Assembly (NCBI RefSeq): GCF_905200055.1
Contig: NZ_CAJKIS010000015.1
Coordinates: 1-49,642 of the forward strand
DNA length: 49,642 bases
Source: an uncultured Fusobacterium sp.
GTDB taxonomy: Bacteria > Fusobacteriota > Fusobacteriia > Fusobacteriales > Fusobacteriaceae
Direction of reading: 5' to 3'
In this document: positions 8,991 through 17,296 of the stretch, piece after piece
How the letters are laid out: each line of letters begins with the position of its first letter
Position numbering within the stretch: the first letter of the stretch is position 1
Program-made: the position numbers and the translations under genes
The notes under the pieces: generated by a model
Databases searched by the model: none
What the model was told of the DNA's origin: nothing
What the model saw: only the letters and a program-made list of their open reading frames with translations

Positions 8991-9015
8991 TAGAAATTTC
9001 TAATGTAGATAAAAG

Positions 9016-9044
9016 TTGTATTAATAAGGTTTTTAAGATATAAT
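9016..9044 (+). promoter_or_regulatory. promoter of the walJ-fthC genes
   Basis: TTGTAT (9016-9021), 17-base spacer and consensus TATAAT (9039-9044), 40 bases before the walJ start. Confidence 0.65.
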
Positions 9045-9083
9045 TATTATATTAGTAATTATTTTAAATAGAAGGGAAAAAAG

Positions 9084-9863
9084 ATGAAAGTTTCGATATT
9101 AGGAAGTGGAAGTGGAGGAAACTCAATATTTGTAGAAAGTAATGGAGTAAAACTTTTAGTTGATGCTGGATTCAGTTGTAAAAAAATAGAGGAAAAATTA
9201 AATAGTATAAATAAAAATTTAGGAGATATAGATGCTCTCTTAATAACTCATGAGCATTCAGATCATATACAAGGAGCAGGAATTATCTCTAGAAAATTTG
9301 ATATTCCTATATATATAACTCCTGAAAGTTATAGTGCAGGAGAGAAAAAATTAGGAAAAATAGCTGAAAAAAATCTGAAAATCATTCAAAATGAAAGTTT
9401 TTTATTAAAAAATTCACTTAAAGTTTTACCTTTTGATGTGATGCATGATGCAGAAAGAACAGTAGGATATAGAATTGAAAGTGAATGTGGAAAAAGAATA
9501 GCAATCTCAACAGATATAGGATATGTAAATAATATAGTGAGAGAGAATTTTAAAGACATAGATATTATGATTATAGAATCAAATTATGATTATAATATGT
9601 TGATGACTTGTAATTATCCATGGGATTTAAAAGCTAGAGTAAAAGGTAGAAATGGACATCTTTCAAATAATGATGCAGCTAAATTTATAAAAGAGATGTA
9701 TAGTGATAGATTAAAGAAAGTTTATTTAGCTCATATAAGTAAAGATAGTAATAATTATGATTTAGCTAGAAGAACTTTAGAGGAAGAGCTAACAGATAAT
9801 AAGATTAATTTAAATTTTGAAGTAGCTCTACAAGATAGAGTAACAGATCTATTTGAGCTATAA
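9084..9863 (+). CDS. walJ: MBL-fold metallohydrolase (WalJ/YycJ-like)
   Basis: A 259-residue metallo-beta-lactamase-fold protein. It opens with the YycJ/WalJ signature SILGSGSGGNS, and the zinc motif THEHSDH is at 55-61. Later metal residues are carried by the STDIGY and GHLSN segments. WalJ-type proteins in Firmicutes are putative nucleases or phosphodiesterases linked to cell-wall signalling and mismatch repair, but no walRK genes are near. A GAAGGGAAAAA site precedes the ATG. It begins a three-gene run with the UDG-like and fthC genes (10-base gap, then overlap), suggesting one transcript. Confidence 0.87.
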   Translation: MKVSILGSGSGGNSIFVESNGVKLLVDAGFSCKKIEEKLNSINKNLGDIDALLITHEHSDHIQGAGIISRKFDIPIYITPESYSAGEKKLGKIAEKNLKIIQNESFLLKNSLKVLPFDVMHDAERTVGYRIESECGKRIAISTDIGYVNNIVRENFKDIDIMIIESNYDYNMLMTCNYPWDLKARVKGRNGHLSNNDAAKFIKEMYSDRLKKVYLAHISKDSNNYDLARRTLEEELTDNKINLNFEVALQDRVTDLFEL

Positions 9864-9873
9864 GGAGAAAATT

Positions 9874-10485
9874 ATGATTAATAATGAAGAAATCAATGAT
9901 CTTTGGAAAACAATTGAATTTGAAGTTGGTGGATTAGGAACAAATTATGGAGAGAAAACTGATATGAAGCTTTTAATAGGAAGTGGAAATAGAGAAGCTT
10001 CAATTTTGTTTATAGGTGATGATCCGGATCTATATCAAAATGAAGAATTAAAAGTAGCTTCAGGTTCAAGTGGAGAGTTTTTAATAAAGTTATGTGATAT
10101 TGAAGGAATATATCCTGATGAGTATTATATAACAACTTTAGCTAAAAAAGAGTGCAAGTATAGAGAATATATGGAAGAAGAGCAAGAGCAACTAAAAGAG
10201 ATAATTGATATGCAAATAGCTTTAATTAAACCTGAAATAGTAGTAGCTTTAGGCCCTGAAGTAGCTAGAGTATTGTTAAATAGAGATGTAAAAATAGGAG
10301 AGGAGAGAGGGAAAATTATTCCATGGATAGGTGGAATAAAGCTTCTTCTTACTTATGATGTAAATTTTGTAAAAAAATCAAGAAATGATAGTGGAAAAAA
10401 ATCAAAAGTAGCTCTTGATTTTTGGGGAGACTTAAAACTTCTTAAACAGGAGATAGAAAAAAATGTTGGAGAAGAAGAAAACTAG
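9874..10485 (+). CDS. uracil-DNA glycosylase superfamily protein, degenerate
   Basis: A 203-residue protein. AAGGAG at the end of walJ selects the ATG at 9874 over the earlier in-frame start at 9853. The fold order is that of family 4 UDGs: ILFIGDDPD in place of the GEAPG motif, a YYITTLAKKEC strand in place of ITNVVKC, then LIKPEIVVALG and an RGKIIPW segment. The four iron-sulfur Cys are mostly absent and the catalytic HPS/HPA motif is replaced (TYDVN). Activity on uracil is therefore doubtful; it may bind DNA without catalysis or use another base. Its 3' end overlaps fthC by 23 bases. Confidence 0.65.
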   Translation: MINNEEINDLWKTIEFEVGGLGTNYGEKTDMKLLIGSGNREASILFIGDDPDLYQNEELKVASGSSGEFLIKLCDIEGIYPDEYYITTLAKKECKYREYMEEEQEQLKEIIDMQIALIKPEIVVALGPEVARVLLNRDVKIGEERGKIIPWIGGIKLLLTYDVNFVKKSRNDSGKKSKVALDFWGDLKLLKQEIEKNVGEEEN

Positions 10486-11020
10486 AGATAGAATAAAAAA
10501 ATTACGATTAAATTTAACAAAAGAGCAAGTAGCAGAAGATAGTGAGCTCATCTATAATAAAATTATAGATAGTAAGATTTTTGAAAGTGCAAAAGTAATA
10601 ATGAGTTATATGAGTTTTCAAAATGAGATTGACACAGAGAAAATAAATGAATATATAATTTCTTGTGGAAAAAAACTTCTTTTACCTAAAATGATAGATA
10701 GAGAGATAATAAAGCCTATTGAATATACAGGAGAGTTTGAAATAGATAACTCTTTTGGAATAAAAGAACCAGTTGGAGAAATATATAATGGTGATATAGA
10801 TTTGATTATAGTTCCAGGAGTAGTTTTTGATATAGAAGGGAATAGAATAGGATATGGAAGAGGTTATTATGATAGATTTTTAAAACTATATCCTAGAGCA
10901 AGAAAAATATCTTTAGCTTATGAATTTCAGATTATAGATAATTTAGAAGTAGAAGAACATGATGAAAAAATAGATGAGATAGTTACAAAAAATAATATCA
11001 TAAGAATTAAGAAATATTGA
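10463..11020 (+). CDS. fthC: 5-formyltetrahydrofolate cyclo-ligase
   Basis: A 185-residue ATP-dependent enzyme converting 5-formyl-THF to 5,10-methenyl-THF, which recycles folate. The family signature GYGRGYYDRFL is at 130-140, the phosphate/folate segment VPGVVFD lies just before it, and the N-terminal basic helix KKKTRDRIKKLR is typical. The length is usual. It overlaps the preceding gene by 23 bases, and its AGGAG lies inside that gene, so translation is coupled. Confidence 0.92.
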   Translation: MLEKKKTRDRIKKLRLNLTKEQVAEDSELIYNKIIDSKIFESAKVIMSYMSFQNEIDTEKINEYIISCGKKLLLPKMIDREIIKPIEYTGEFEIDNSFGIKEPVGEIYNGDIDLIIVPGVVFDIEGNRIGYGRGYYDRFLKLYPRARKISLAYEFQIIDNLEVEEHDEKIDEIVTKNNIIRIKKY

Positions 11021-11045
11021 AAAATATCTGATCATATGGTAAAAT
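11017..11045 (+). promoter_or_regulatory. promoter of yebC
   Basis: TTGAAA (11017-11022, overlapping the fthC stop), 17-base spacer and TAAAAT (11040-11045), preceded by ATATGG (an extended -10). It is 33 bases before the yebC GTG. Confidence 0.65.
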
Positions 11046-11077
11046 TTTATATTATTAAGAAGAATTAGGAGGTTGTC

Positions 11078-11827
11078 GTGGCAGGACATAGTAAGTGGAA
11101 TAATATCCAACATAGAAAAGGTGCACAAGATAGAAAGAGAGCTAGCTTATTTACTAAATTAGGAAGAGAGCTTACAATAGCAGCTAAAGAAGGTGGAGGG
11201 GATCCAGGATTTAACCCAAGACTTAGACTAGCAATAGAAAAAGCAAAAGCAGGAAATATGCCTAAAGATATATTAGAAAGAGCTATTAAAAAAGGAACTG
11301 GAGAATTAGAAGGTGTAGACTACATGGAAATGAGATATGAAGGGTATGGTCCAGCAGGAACAGCTTTCATAGTAGATGTAGTTACTGATAACAAAAATAG
11401 ATCAGCTTCAGAAATAAGAACAGCTTTCACAAGAAAAGGTGGAAACTTAGGAACAGATGGTGCTGTATCATGGATGTTTAAAAAACAAGGAGTAATCACT
11501 GTAAAATCTGAAGGATTAGATGCTGATGAATTTATGATGGCAGCTCTTGAAGCTGGTGCAGAAGATGTATCAGATGAAGGAGATGTATTTGAAGTAATCA
11601 CTGATTATACAGAGTTCCAAACTGTTTTAGAAAATTTAAAAGCTGCTGGATACTCTTATGAAGAAGCAGAAATCGCTATGAATCCAGAAAATAAAGTAGA
11701 AATTACAGATTTAGAAACAGCTAAAAAAGTAATGGTTCTATATGATGCACTTGATGATTTAGATGATGTTCAAGAAGTTTATGCAAACTTTGATATTCCA
11801 GAAGAATTATTAGAACAATTAGATTAA
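11078..11827 (+). CDS. yebC: YebC/PmpR family protein (TACO1 homologue)
   Basis: A 249-residue protein of a near-universal family. It begins with the invariant block AGHSKWNNIQHRKGAQDRKR. The acidic C-terminal part (LDDLDDVQEVYANFDI) is characteristic. Family members have been described as transcription regulators and, more recently, as translation factors helping ribosomes through proline-rich stretches; the sequence does not decide between these. The start is a GTG with AGGAGG five bases upstream. A strong hairpin follows. Confidence 0.93.
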   Translation: MAGHSKWNNIQHRKGAQDRKRASLFTKLGRELTIAAKEGGGDPGFNPRLRLAIEKAKAGNMPKDILERAIKKGTGELEGVDYMEMRYEGYGPAGTAFIVDVVTDNKNRSASEIRTAFTRKGGNLGTDGAVSWMFKKQGVITVKSEGLDADEFMMAALEAGAEDVSDEGDVFEVITDYTEFQTVLENLKAAGYSYEEAEIAMNPENKVEITDLETAKKVMVLYDALDDLDDVQEVYANFDIPEELLEQLD

Positions 11828-11836
11828 TAAAATTTG

Positions 11837-11864
11837 TATCCCCTTTATCTTTATAAAGGGGATA
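11837..11864 (+). terminator. hairpin after yebC
   Basis: Perfect twelve-base arms tatcccctttat (11837-11848) and ataaaggggata (11853-11864) enclose a four-base loop. The following sequence (atttat) is only weakly T-rich, so termination may be partial and recG may be fed by read-through. Confidence 0.6.
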
Positions 11865-11892
11865 ATTTATATACAGAGAGAGGTGAGCAGGT

Positions 11893-13953
11893 ATGTTAAA
11901 AGAAGAATATATGAATATATATAATTCTCTTGAAGATGTAGAGATAAAGTATTTTGATGAAAAAAATATAAAAAAGTTAAGAAGTTTAGGAGTAAAATCT
12001 CTATATGACCTGTTTTACTATTTCCCAAGATCTTATGATGATAGAACTAATATTATGAAAATAAATGAACTACGTGGAGATGAGTATGTAGTTTTAAAAG
12101 CTTCCTTAATGAAAATAGTTGCTCCACCTACACATTCTGGGGTAAAAATGGTAAAGGCAACAGCTACTGATGGAACTGGAATAATAGAGATAGTATGGTT
12201 TCAAATGCCATATTTGAGAAAAACTTTAAAATTGGGAGAGGAATATATCTTTATTGGTCAAGTAAAAAGAGGATATGTTTTTCAAATGGTAAATCCAGAG
12301 TTTAAATTGAGTAGCAATCAAAGAAAATTAGATGAGGGGGAGATACTTCCTATTTATAGTACAAGTAAGGATCTACCTCAAAATAGTTTTAGAAAATTGA
12401 TAAAAGAAGCAGTAAAAAGTAAAAAACAACTATTTTTAGAAAATATTCCAGAGAGCATATTGAAAAAATACAAGATATTAAGTAGAGAAGAAGCTTTAAC
12501 AGATATACACTTTCCTAAAAATAGCAAAAGTATAGAGGAAGCTAAAAGAAGATTTGCAATAGAAGAGCTATTAGTATTAGAAATGGGGATTCTTCAAAAA
12601 AGATTTGAAATAGATAATGAAAATAAAAGCAAGTATACCTTAGAAGATAAAAAAACTTTAGTTAAAAAATATCTAGAAAGTTTAAGTTTTAATTTAACAA
12701 AAGCTCAAAAAAGAGTTATAACCGAGATATATAAAGATCTTTCTAATGGAAGAATAGTAAATAGACTTGTGCAAGGTGATGTAGGAAGTGGAAAGACTAT
12801 TGTTTCAATGATTTTATTATTATATATGGTGGAAAACTCTTATCAAGGGGTATTGATGGCTCCAACAGAGATATTGGCAGTGCAACATTTTTTATCAGTA
12901 AAAGAGAAATTTGAAAAACTTGGTGTAAGAGTGGAACTTCTTACAGGAAGTTTTAAGGGTAAGACAAAAGAAAAACTTTTAAATGATATAAAAGAGGGAA
13001 ATGTTGATATTGTAATAGGGACCCATGCACTAATAGAGGAAAATGTCTACTTTAAAAAATTAGGATTGATTATAATAGATGAACAACATAGATTTGGAGT
13101 AGTACAGAGAAAGCTTTTGAGAGATAAGGGAGTTTTAGCAAATTTAGTAGTAATGAGTGCAACACCTATTCCTAGATCTTTAGCTTTAAGTATTTATGGG
13201 GATCTAGATGTTTCAGTTATAGATGAGTTACCACCTGGAAGAAAACCAATAAAAACTAAGTGGATATCTAATGATGAAGATAGCGATATTATGTATGATT
13301 TTATTGGTAAAAAGCTTTCTCAAGGGAGACAAGCTTATTTTATAGCCCCTCTTATAGAAGAGAGTGAAAAATTAGCTGCTAAGTCCACAGAGGAACTTTA
13401 TGAAGAGGTAAGTAAAAAACTTCCAATGTATAAAATAGGAGTTCTTCATGGAAGAATGAAAAACTCTGAAAAAGATGAGGTAATGAAAAGATTTAAAAAC
13501 AGGGAGTTAGATATACTTGTTTCTACAACAGTAATAGAAGTTGGAGTGGATGTGCCTAATGCTACAATAATGGTAATTAATAACTCAGAACGTTTTGGAC
13601 TTTCAGCATTACATCAATTGAGAGGAAGAGTAGGAAGAGGAGAGTATCAATCATACTGTTTTTTAGTTTCAAAGACAGAGAATGCAACTTCTAAAGCAAG
13701 ATTGCAGATAATGGAAGAAACTCAAGATGGATTTAAAATAGCTGAGGAAGATTTGAAACTTAGAAAATCTGGAGAGATATTTGGAACAAAACAAAGTGGA
13801 TTTAGTGATTTGAAATTTACTGATATAGTTCATGATATAAAAACTATAAAATTAGTTAAAGAGATATGTGTAGATTATCTCAAAGAAAATAGAGGAAAAA
13901 TAGAAAATCCATATTTAAAATACGATATTGAAGAAAAATTTAAAGAAAACTAG
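11893..13953 (+). CDS. recG: ATP-dependent DNA helicase RecG
   Basis: A 686-residue superfamily 2 helicase that remodels stalled forks and branch-migrates junctions. The N-terminal wedge/OB region runs to about 260. Walker A is at 293-302 (QGDVGSGKT), the DEQH box is near 396, ATPIPRS is motif III, and the C-terminal helicase lobe contains RGRVGRGEYQSYC near 575-590. The length is typical. The start follows GAGAGGTGAG. It lies 65 bases after yebC and 60 before proS. Confidence 0.95.
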   Translation: MLKEEYMNIYNSLEDVEIKYFDEKNIKKLRSLGVKSLYDLFYYFPRSYDDRTNIMKINELRGDEYVVLKASLMKIVAPPTHSGVKMVKATATDGTGIIEIVWFQMPYLRKTLKLGEEYIFIGQVKRGYVFQMVNPEFKLSSNQRKLDEGEILPIYSTSKDLPQNSFRKLIKEAVKSKKQLFLENIPESILKKYKILSREEALTDIHFPKNSKSIEEAKRRFAIEELLVLEMGILQKRFEIDNENKSKYTLEDKKTLVKKYLESLSFNLTKAQKRVITEIYKDLSNGRIVNRLVQGDVGSGKTIVSMILLLYMVENSYQGVLMAPTEILAVQHFLSVKEKFEKLGVRVELLTGSFKGKTKEKLLNDIKEGNVDIVIGTHALIEENVYFKKLGLIIIDEQHRFGVVQRKLLRDKGVLANLVVMSATPIPRSLALSIYGDLDVSVIDELPPGRKPIKTKWISNDEDSDIMYDFIGKKLSQGRQAYFIAPLIEESEKLAAKSTEELYEEVSKKLPMYKIGVLHGRMKNSEKDEVMKRFKNRELDILVSTTVIEVGVDVPNATIMVINNSERFGLSALHQLRGRVGRGEYQSYCFLVSKTENATSKARLQIMEETQDGFKIAEEDLKLRKSGEIFGTKQSGFSDLKFTDIVHDIKTIKLVKEICVDYLKENRGKIENPYLKYDIEEKFKEN

Positions 13954-14013
13954 GAAAGAAAATGAAAATATGGTAGAATATGGAGTAAATAACGAAAAAT
14001 TGTGGAGGGAAAA

Positions 14014-15723
14014 ATGAGATTTAGTAAGAGTTTTATAAAAACACTTAAAGAAACTCCTAAAGAAGCAGAAACAGCAAGTCACAAGCTTCTTTTAAGAGCA
14101 TCAATGATTAAAAAATTAACTAGTGGAGTATATACTTATCTTCCATTAGGATATAAGGCTTTAAAGAAAGTTGAAAACATAGTAAGAGAGGAAATGGATA
14201 GAGCAGGAGCTCAAGAAATATTAATGCCAGTTCTTCAACCAGCTGAACTTTGGAAAGAAAGTGGAAGATGGGAAGTTATGGGACCTCTTATGATGAAATT
14301 ACAAGATAGAAATAAGAGAGATTTTGTATTAGGACCAACACATGAAGAGGTAATAACAGATCTTATAAGAAACGAGATCTCTTCATATAAATCTTTACCA
14401 TTAAATCTATATCAAATTCAAACAAAATTCAGAGATGAAATAAGACCAAGATTTGGACTTATGAGAGGAAGAGAATTTGTAATGAAAGATGCTTATTCTT
14501 TCCATACATCTCAAGAATCACTAGATGAAGAGTTCTTAAATATGAGAGATGCATATTCAAGAATATTCTCAAGATGTGGATTAAAATTCAGACCAGTTGA
14601 GGCAGACTCAGGGGCAATTGGTGGAAGTGGATCACAAGAATTCCATGTTCTTGCAGATTCTGGAGAAGATGAAATTATCTATTGTGATTCATGCGAATAT
14701 GCAGCTAACGTAGAAACTGCAACAAGCAAGGTAGAACCAGCACCAGTTGAAGATTTAAAAGCTGCTGAACTTGTAGATACTCCAAATGTATCTAAAATAG
14801 AAGATGTTGTTAATTACTTAAATATCCCTTACAGTAAAACTGTAAAAGCTATGATGTACAGAGATATGGGAACAGATCAAGTATATATGGTTTTAATTAG
14901 AGGAGATTATGAAGTAAACGAAACTAAATTAAGAAATGTAATCAATGCAGTAGATGTAGCTTTACTTACAGATGAAGAGCTTGAAAAACATGGATTAATA
15001 AAAGGATTCATCGGACCTTATGGTATAGAATTAAAAGATATAAAAGTACTAGCTGATGAGGAAGTAACAAAAATCAATAACCATACAGCAGGTGGAAATA
15101 AATTAGATACTCACTATATCAATGTAAATTACGGAAGAGATTATACAGCTGATATAGTTGCTGATGTAAAAACTGTAAAACCTGGAGAAACTTGCCCAAG
15201 ATGTGGAGGAAAACTTCATAGTGCAAGAGGAATAGAAGTAGGACATATATTCAAATTAGGAACTAAATACTCTCAAGCATTAAATGCAACTTATCTAGAT
15301 GATAAGGGAGAAAGTAAAGTTATGATAATGGGATGCTATGGAATTGGAGTATCAAGAACTTTAGCATCTGCTATTGAACAAAATAATGATGAATTTGGAA
15401 TTATATGGCCAACAGCATTAGCTCCATATGTAGTTGATGTTATTCCAGCTAATATAAAAAATGAAGATCAAGTAAAAGTTGCTGAAGAGATTTACAATGC
15501 TCTATTAGCTGATGGAATAGACTCAATGATAGATGATAGAGATGAAAGACCTGGATTCAAATTTAAAGATGCAGATCTTATTGGATTCCCATTTAAAGTT
15601 GTTTCAGGTAAAAAAGCTGGAGAAGGAATTGTTGAATTAAAAATAAGAAGAACAGGAGAAACATTAGAAGTTTCTAAAGATGAAGTAGTAGCAAAAGTAA
15701 GAGAATTAATGAAACAATATTAA
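14014..15723 (+). CDS. proS: prolyl-tRNA synthetase (bacterial type)
   Basis: A 569-residue class II aminoacyl-tRNA synthetase that charges tRNA-Pro. The ATG at 14014 is preferred over an in-frame start at 14002 because TGGAGGG sits between them. Motif 2 is the RDEIRPRFGLMRGREFVMKDAY area, the INS/YbaK-type editing domain is inserted around 225-390, motif 3 (GIGVSRTL) is near 440, and the anticodon-binding domain is C-terminal. The long editing insertion identifies the bacterial-type enzyme. A possible extended -10 (TGG-TAGAAT, 13971-13979) precedes it. A strong terminator follows. Confidence 0.95.
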   Translation: MRFSKSFIKTLKETPKEAETASHKLLLRASMIKKLTSGVYTYLPLGYKALKKVENIVREEMDRAGAQEILMPVLQPAELWKESGRWEVMGPLMMKLQDRNKRDFVLGPTHEEVITDLIRNEISSYKSLPLNLYQIQTKFRDEIRPRFGLMRGREFVMKDAYSFHTSQESLDEEFLNMRDAYSRIFSRCGLKFRPVEADSGAIGGSGSQEFHVLADSGEDEIIYCDSCEYAANVETATSKVEPAPVEDLKAAELVDTPNVSKIEDVVNYLNIPYSKTVKAMMYRDMGTDQVYMVLIRGDYEVNETKLRNVINAVDVALLTDEELEKHGLIKGFIGPYGIELKDIKVLADEEVTKINNHTAGGNKLDTHYINVNYGRDYTADIVADVKTVKPGETCPRCGGKLHSARGIEVGHIFKLGTKYSQALNATYLDDKGESKVMIMGCYGIGVSRTLASAIEQNNDEFGIIWPTALAPYVVDVIPANIKNEDQVKVAEEIYNALLADGIDSMIDDRDERPGFKFKDADLIGFPFKVVSGKKAGEGIVELKIRRTGETLEVSKDEVVAKVRELMKQY

Positions 15724-15729
15724 TTTAAA

Positions 15730-15766
15730 AAAAGGGCAGGTAGGATTTCTCCTCCTGCCCTTTTGT
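15730..15766 (+). terminator. terminator of proS
   Basis: Perfect eleven-base arms aaaagggcagg (15730-15740) and cctgccctttt (15754-15764), with an inner agga/tcct pair and a short T tail. Of the terminators here it is the one with the most G-C pairs. Confidence 0.85.
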
Positions 15767-15782
15767 GTACTAGAAAGGAGAG

Positions 15783-17099
15783 ATGATGGGGGAAAAAAGA
15801 GAAAGTTTTACAAATAAGATAGGGTTTATGCTTTCATGTGTAGGAGCTGCTATTGGATTGGGAAATATATGGTTGTTCTCTTGGAAACTTGGAAAGTATG
15901 GAGGAGCGGCATTTTTAATACCATATTTTATATTTGTAGCCCTATTTGCTGTTGTAGGATTAGTTGGAGAGATATCATTTGGAAGAATGATGAAAAGGGG
16001 AATTTTTGGATTAAGTGAAATATTAAAAGATATAAATATTCCTTTTAAAAATTTATTGCCAATTATACCAATAATATCAGTAGCAGGGGTATTTACTTTT
16101 TATGTTATAGTTTTTGGTTGGGTTATAAGATACTTTTTCTCTTATTTAACAGGAGCTATTAATGGTGTTGAATATGGGGCATATTTTGGAAGTATAGCAG
16201 GGCAAGCAGCTTCAATTCCATGGCATATTTTAGGGGTTGTATTAAGTGTAGTAGTAATATCTTTTGGAGTAGTAAAAGGAATAGAAAAACTTAATAAGGT
16301 AATAATGCCATTGATGTTTGTACTATTTTTAGGATTGATGGTTAGATCTTTAACTCTTCCAAATGCAATAGATGGAGTTAAATTTTTACTTCAACCTAAA
16401 TGGAGTATGTTAGAGGATCCAATGACATGGATAATGGCTTTAGGACAAGCATTTTTTACAGTGGGATTAAGTGGATCAGCTCTTTTAGTATATGGAAGTT
16501 ATTTAGGTGATGATGTGGAAATTCCAGCAAGTGTAGTTCAAACTTGTTTTTTAGATACGACTGCAGCTCTAATGGCAGGGTTTATAATTATTCCAGCAGC
16601 ATTTTCATTTGGACTTGATGCAGGATCAGGACCAGCACTATTATTTATAACAATACCTGCAATATTCTCAAATATTCCTGGTGGGCAAATACTAGGGGGA
16701 TTATTCTTTCTTAGTGTAATATTTGCAGCACTATCATCAGCTATTAATCAACTTGAAGTACCAGTTGAAGCTATAATGGATAGATATAAAATAAGTAGAA
16801 TAAAAGCAGCGATAATAGTGGGAATTATAGCATGTATAATAGGATTATTTTTAGATTTAAATATGAATTGGTTTGGTAAATTTGCTGATTTTGTGTCAAT
16901 TATTTTAATTCCATTAGGAGCAGTAATAGGTTTAGGAGTTTATTTCTACTATGTAGATAAACAAAGGGTAATTGATGAGATAAACAAAGGAAGTTCTGTT
17001 AGAGTAGGAGCTTTAATTTTATGGCTTGGAAGATATATATTTGTTCCTGGAACAGCAGCAATAATAATTTTAGGATTAGTATATGGAAGTATAGGATAA
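15783..17099 (+). CDS. sodium-dependent transporter, SNF/NSS family
   Basis: A 438-residue inner-membrane protein with 11-12 hydrophobic segments, of the neurotransmitter:sodium symporter family (LeuT/MhsT fold). The first helix carries the unwound sodium/substrate motif GAAIGLGNIW (21-30), and GQAFFTVGLSGSALLVYGSY matches helix 6. Substrates in this family are amino acids (Trp, Tyr, Leu) or amines; which one cannot be read. The Arg usual after the GNIW motif is absent (LFSWKLG), seen in some bacterial members. GAAAGGAG precedes the start; a second ATG one codon later is possible. Confidence 0.9.
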   Translation: MMGEKRESFTNKIGFMLSCVGAAIGLGNIWLFSWKLGKYGGAAFLIPYFIFVALFAVVGLVGEISFGRMMKRGIFGLSEILKDINIPFKNLLPIIPIISVAGVFTFYVIVFGWVIRYFFSYLTGAINGVEYGAYFGSIAGQAASIPWHILGVVLSVVVISFGVVKGIEKLNKVIMPLMFVLFLGLMVRSLTLPNAIDGVKFLLQPKWSMLEDPMTWIMALGQAFFTVGLSGSALLVYGSYLGDDVEIPASVVQTCFLDTTAALMAGFIIIPAAFSFGLDAGSGPALLFITIPAIFSNIPGGQILGGLFFLSVIFAALSSAINQLEVPVEAIMDRYKISRIKAAIIVGIIACIIGLFLDLNMNWFGKFADFVSIILIPLGAVIGLGVYFYYVDKQRVIDEINKGSSVRVGALILWLGRYIFVPGTAAIIILGLVYGSIG

Positions 17100-17102
17100 T
17101 TC

Positions 17103-17131
17103 TTGACATATCTAAAAAAAAGAATTATAAT
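17103..17131 (+). promoter_or_regulatory. perfect consensus sigma-70 promoter
   Basis: TTGACA (17103-17108), exactly 17 bases, then TATAAT (17126-17131), just after the symporter stop. It should start RNA near 17138, about 160 bases before the nhaC start and 100 bases before an intrinsic terminator. Confidence 0.85.
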
Positions 17132-17137
17132 CAAAAA

Positions 17138-17272
17138 TGTAGGATAGAAGTATAGTAGGAATAAGAAAAGTTATGTAGTATAGTAGAATTGTAGGGTAGA
17201 AAGATAGAAGTTAATTTTTTATATATTTAGATTTTTTGCCTTTTTACAATTTTAGTAGAAAGGCTTTTTTTT
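17138..17272 (+). ncRNA. putative small RNA or attenuated leader upstream of nhaC
   Basis: A promoter-terminator unit predicts an RNA of about 135 bases ending at the hairpin 17238-17264 plus its T-run. From 17133 to 17238 the plus strand has no C at all but about two dozen G, so this part cannot make G-C pairs and should be largely unstructured. It contains two related purine-rich stretches (agtatagtaggaat and agtatagtagaatt). Both ATG triplets in it are followed directly by TAG, so no leader peptide is possible from ATG. I recognise no known riboswitch. It could be a free small RNA or an attenuator for the antiporter gene. Confidence 0.4.
17238..17272 (+). terminator. intrinsic terminator upstream of nhaC
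   Basis: Arms gcctttttac (17238-17247) and gtagaaaggc (17255-17264) pair over ten positions with one G-U, followed by eight T. It ends about 25 bases before the nhaC start, so any nhaC transcript from 17103 must read through it. Confidence 0.8.
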
Positions 17273-17296
17273 ATTTCTTGAAAAGGAGAGATGAAA

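Noticed and set aside
11320..11601. 93-codon antisense frame inside yebC
   Set aside because: yebC is intact and conserved on the other strand; no ribosome site.
15761..15790. Similar text after two terminators (ttttgt, then ctagaaagga, at about 15761 and 31791)
   Set aside because: Too short, and each piece is explained by a T-tail followed by a ribosome site.
17138..17237. Leader peptide or T-box/riboswitch in the nhaC leader
   Set aside because: Both ATG triplets are followed at once by TAG, and no T-box sequence or riboswitch core that I know is present; kept only as an unassigned leader.
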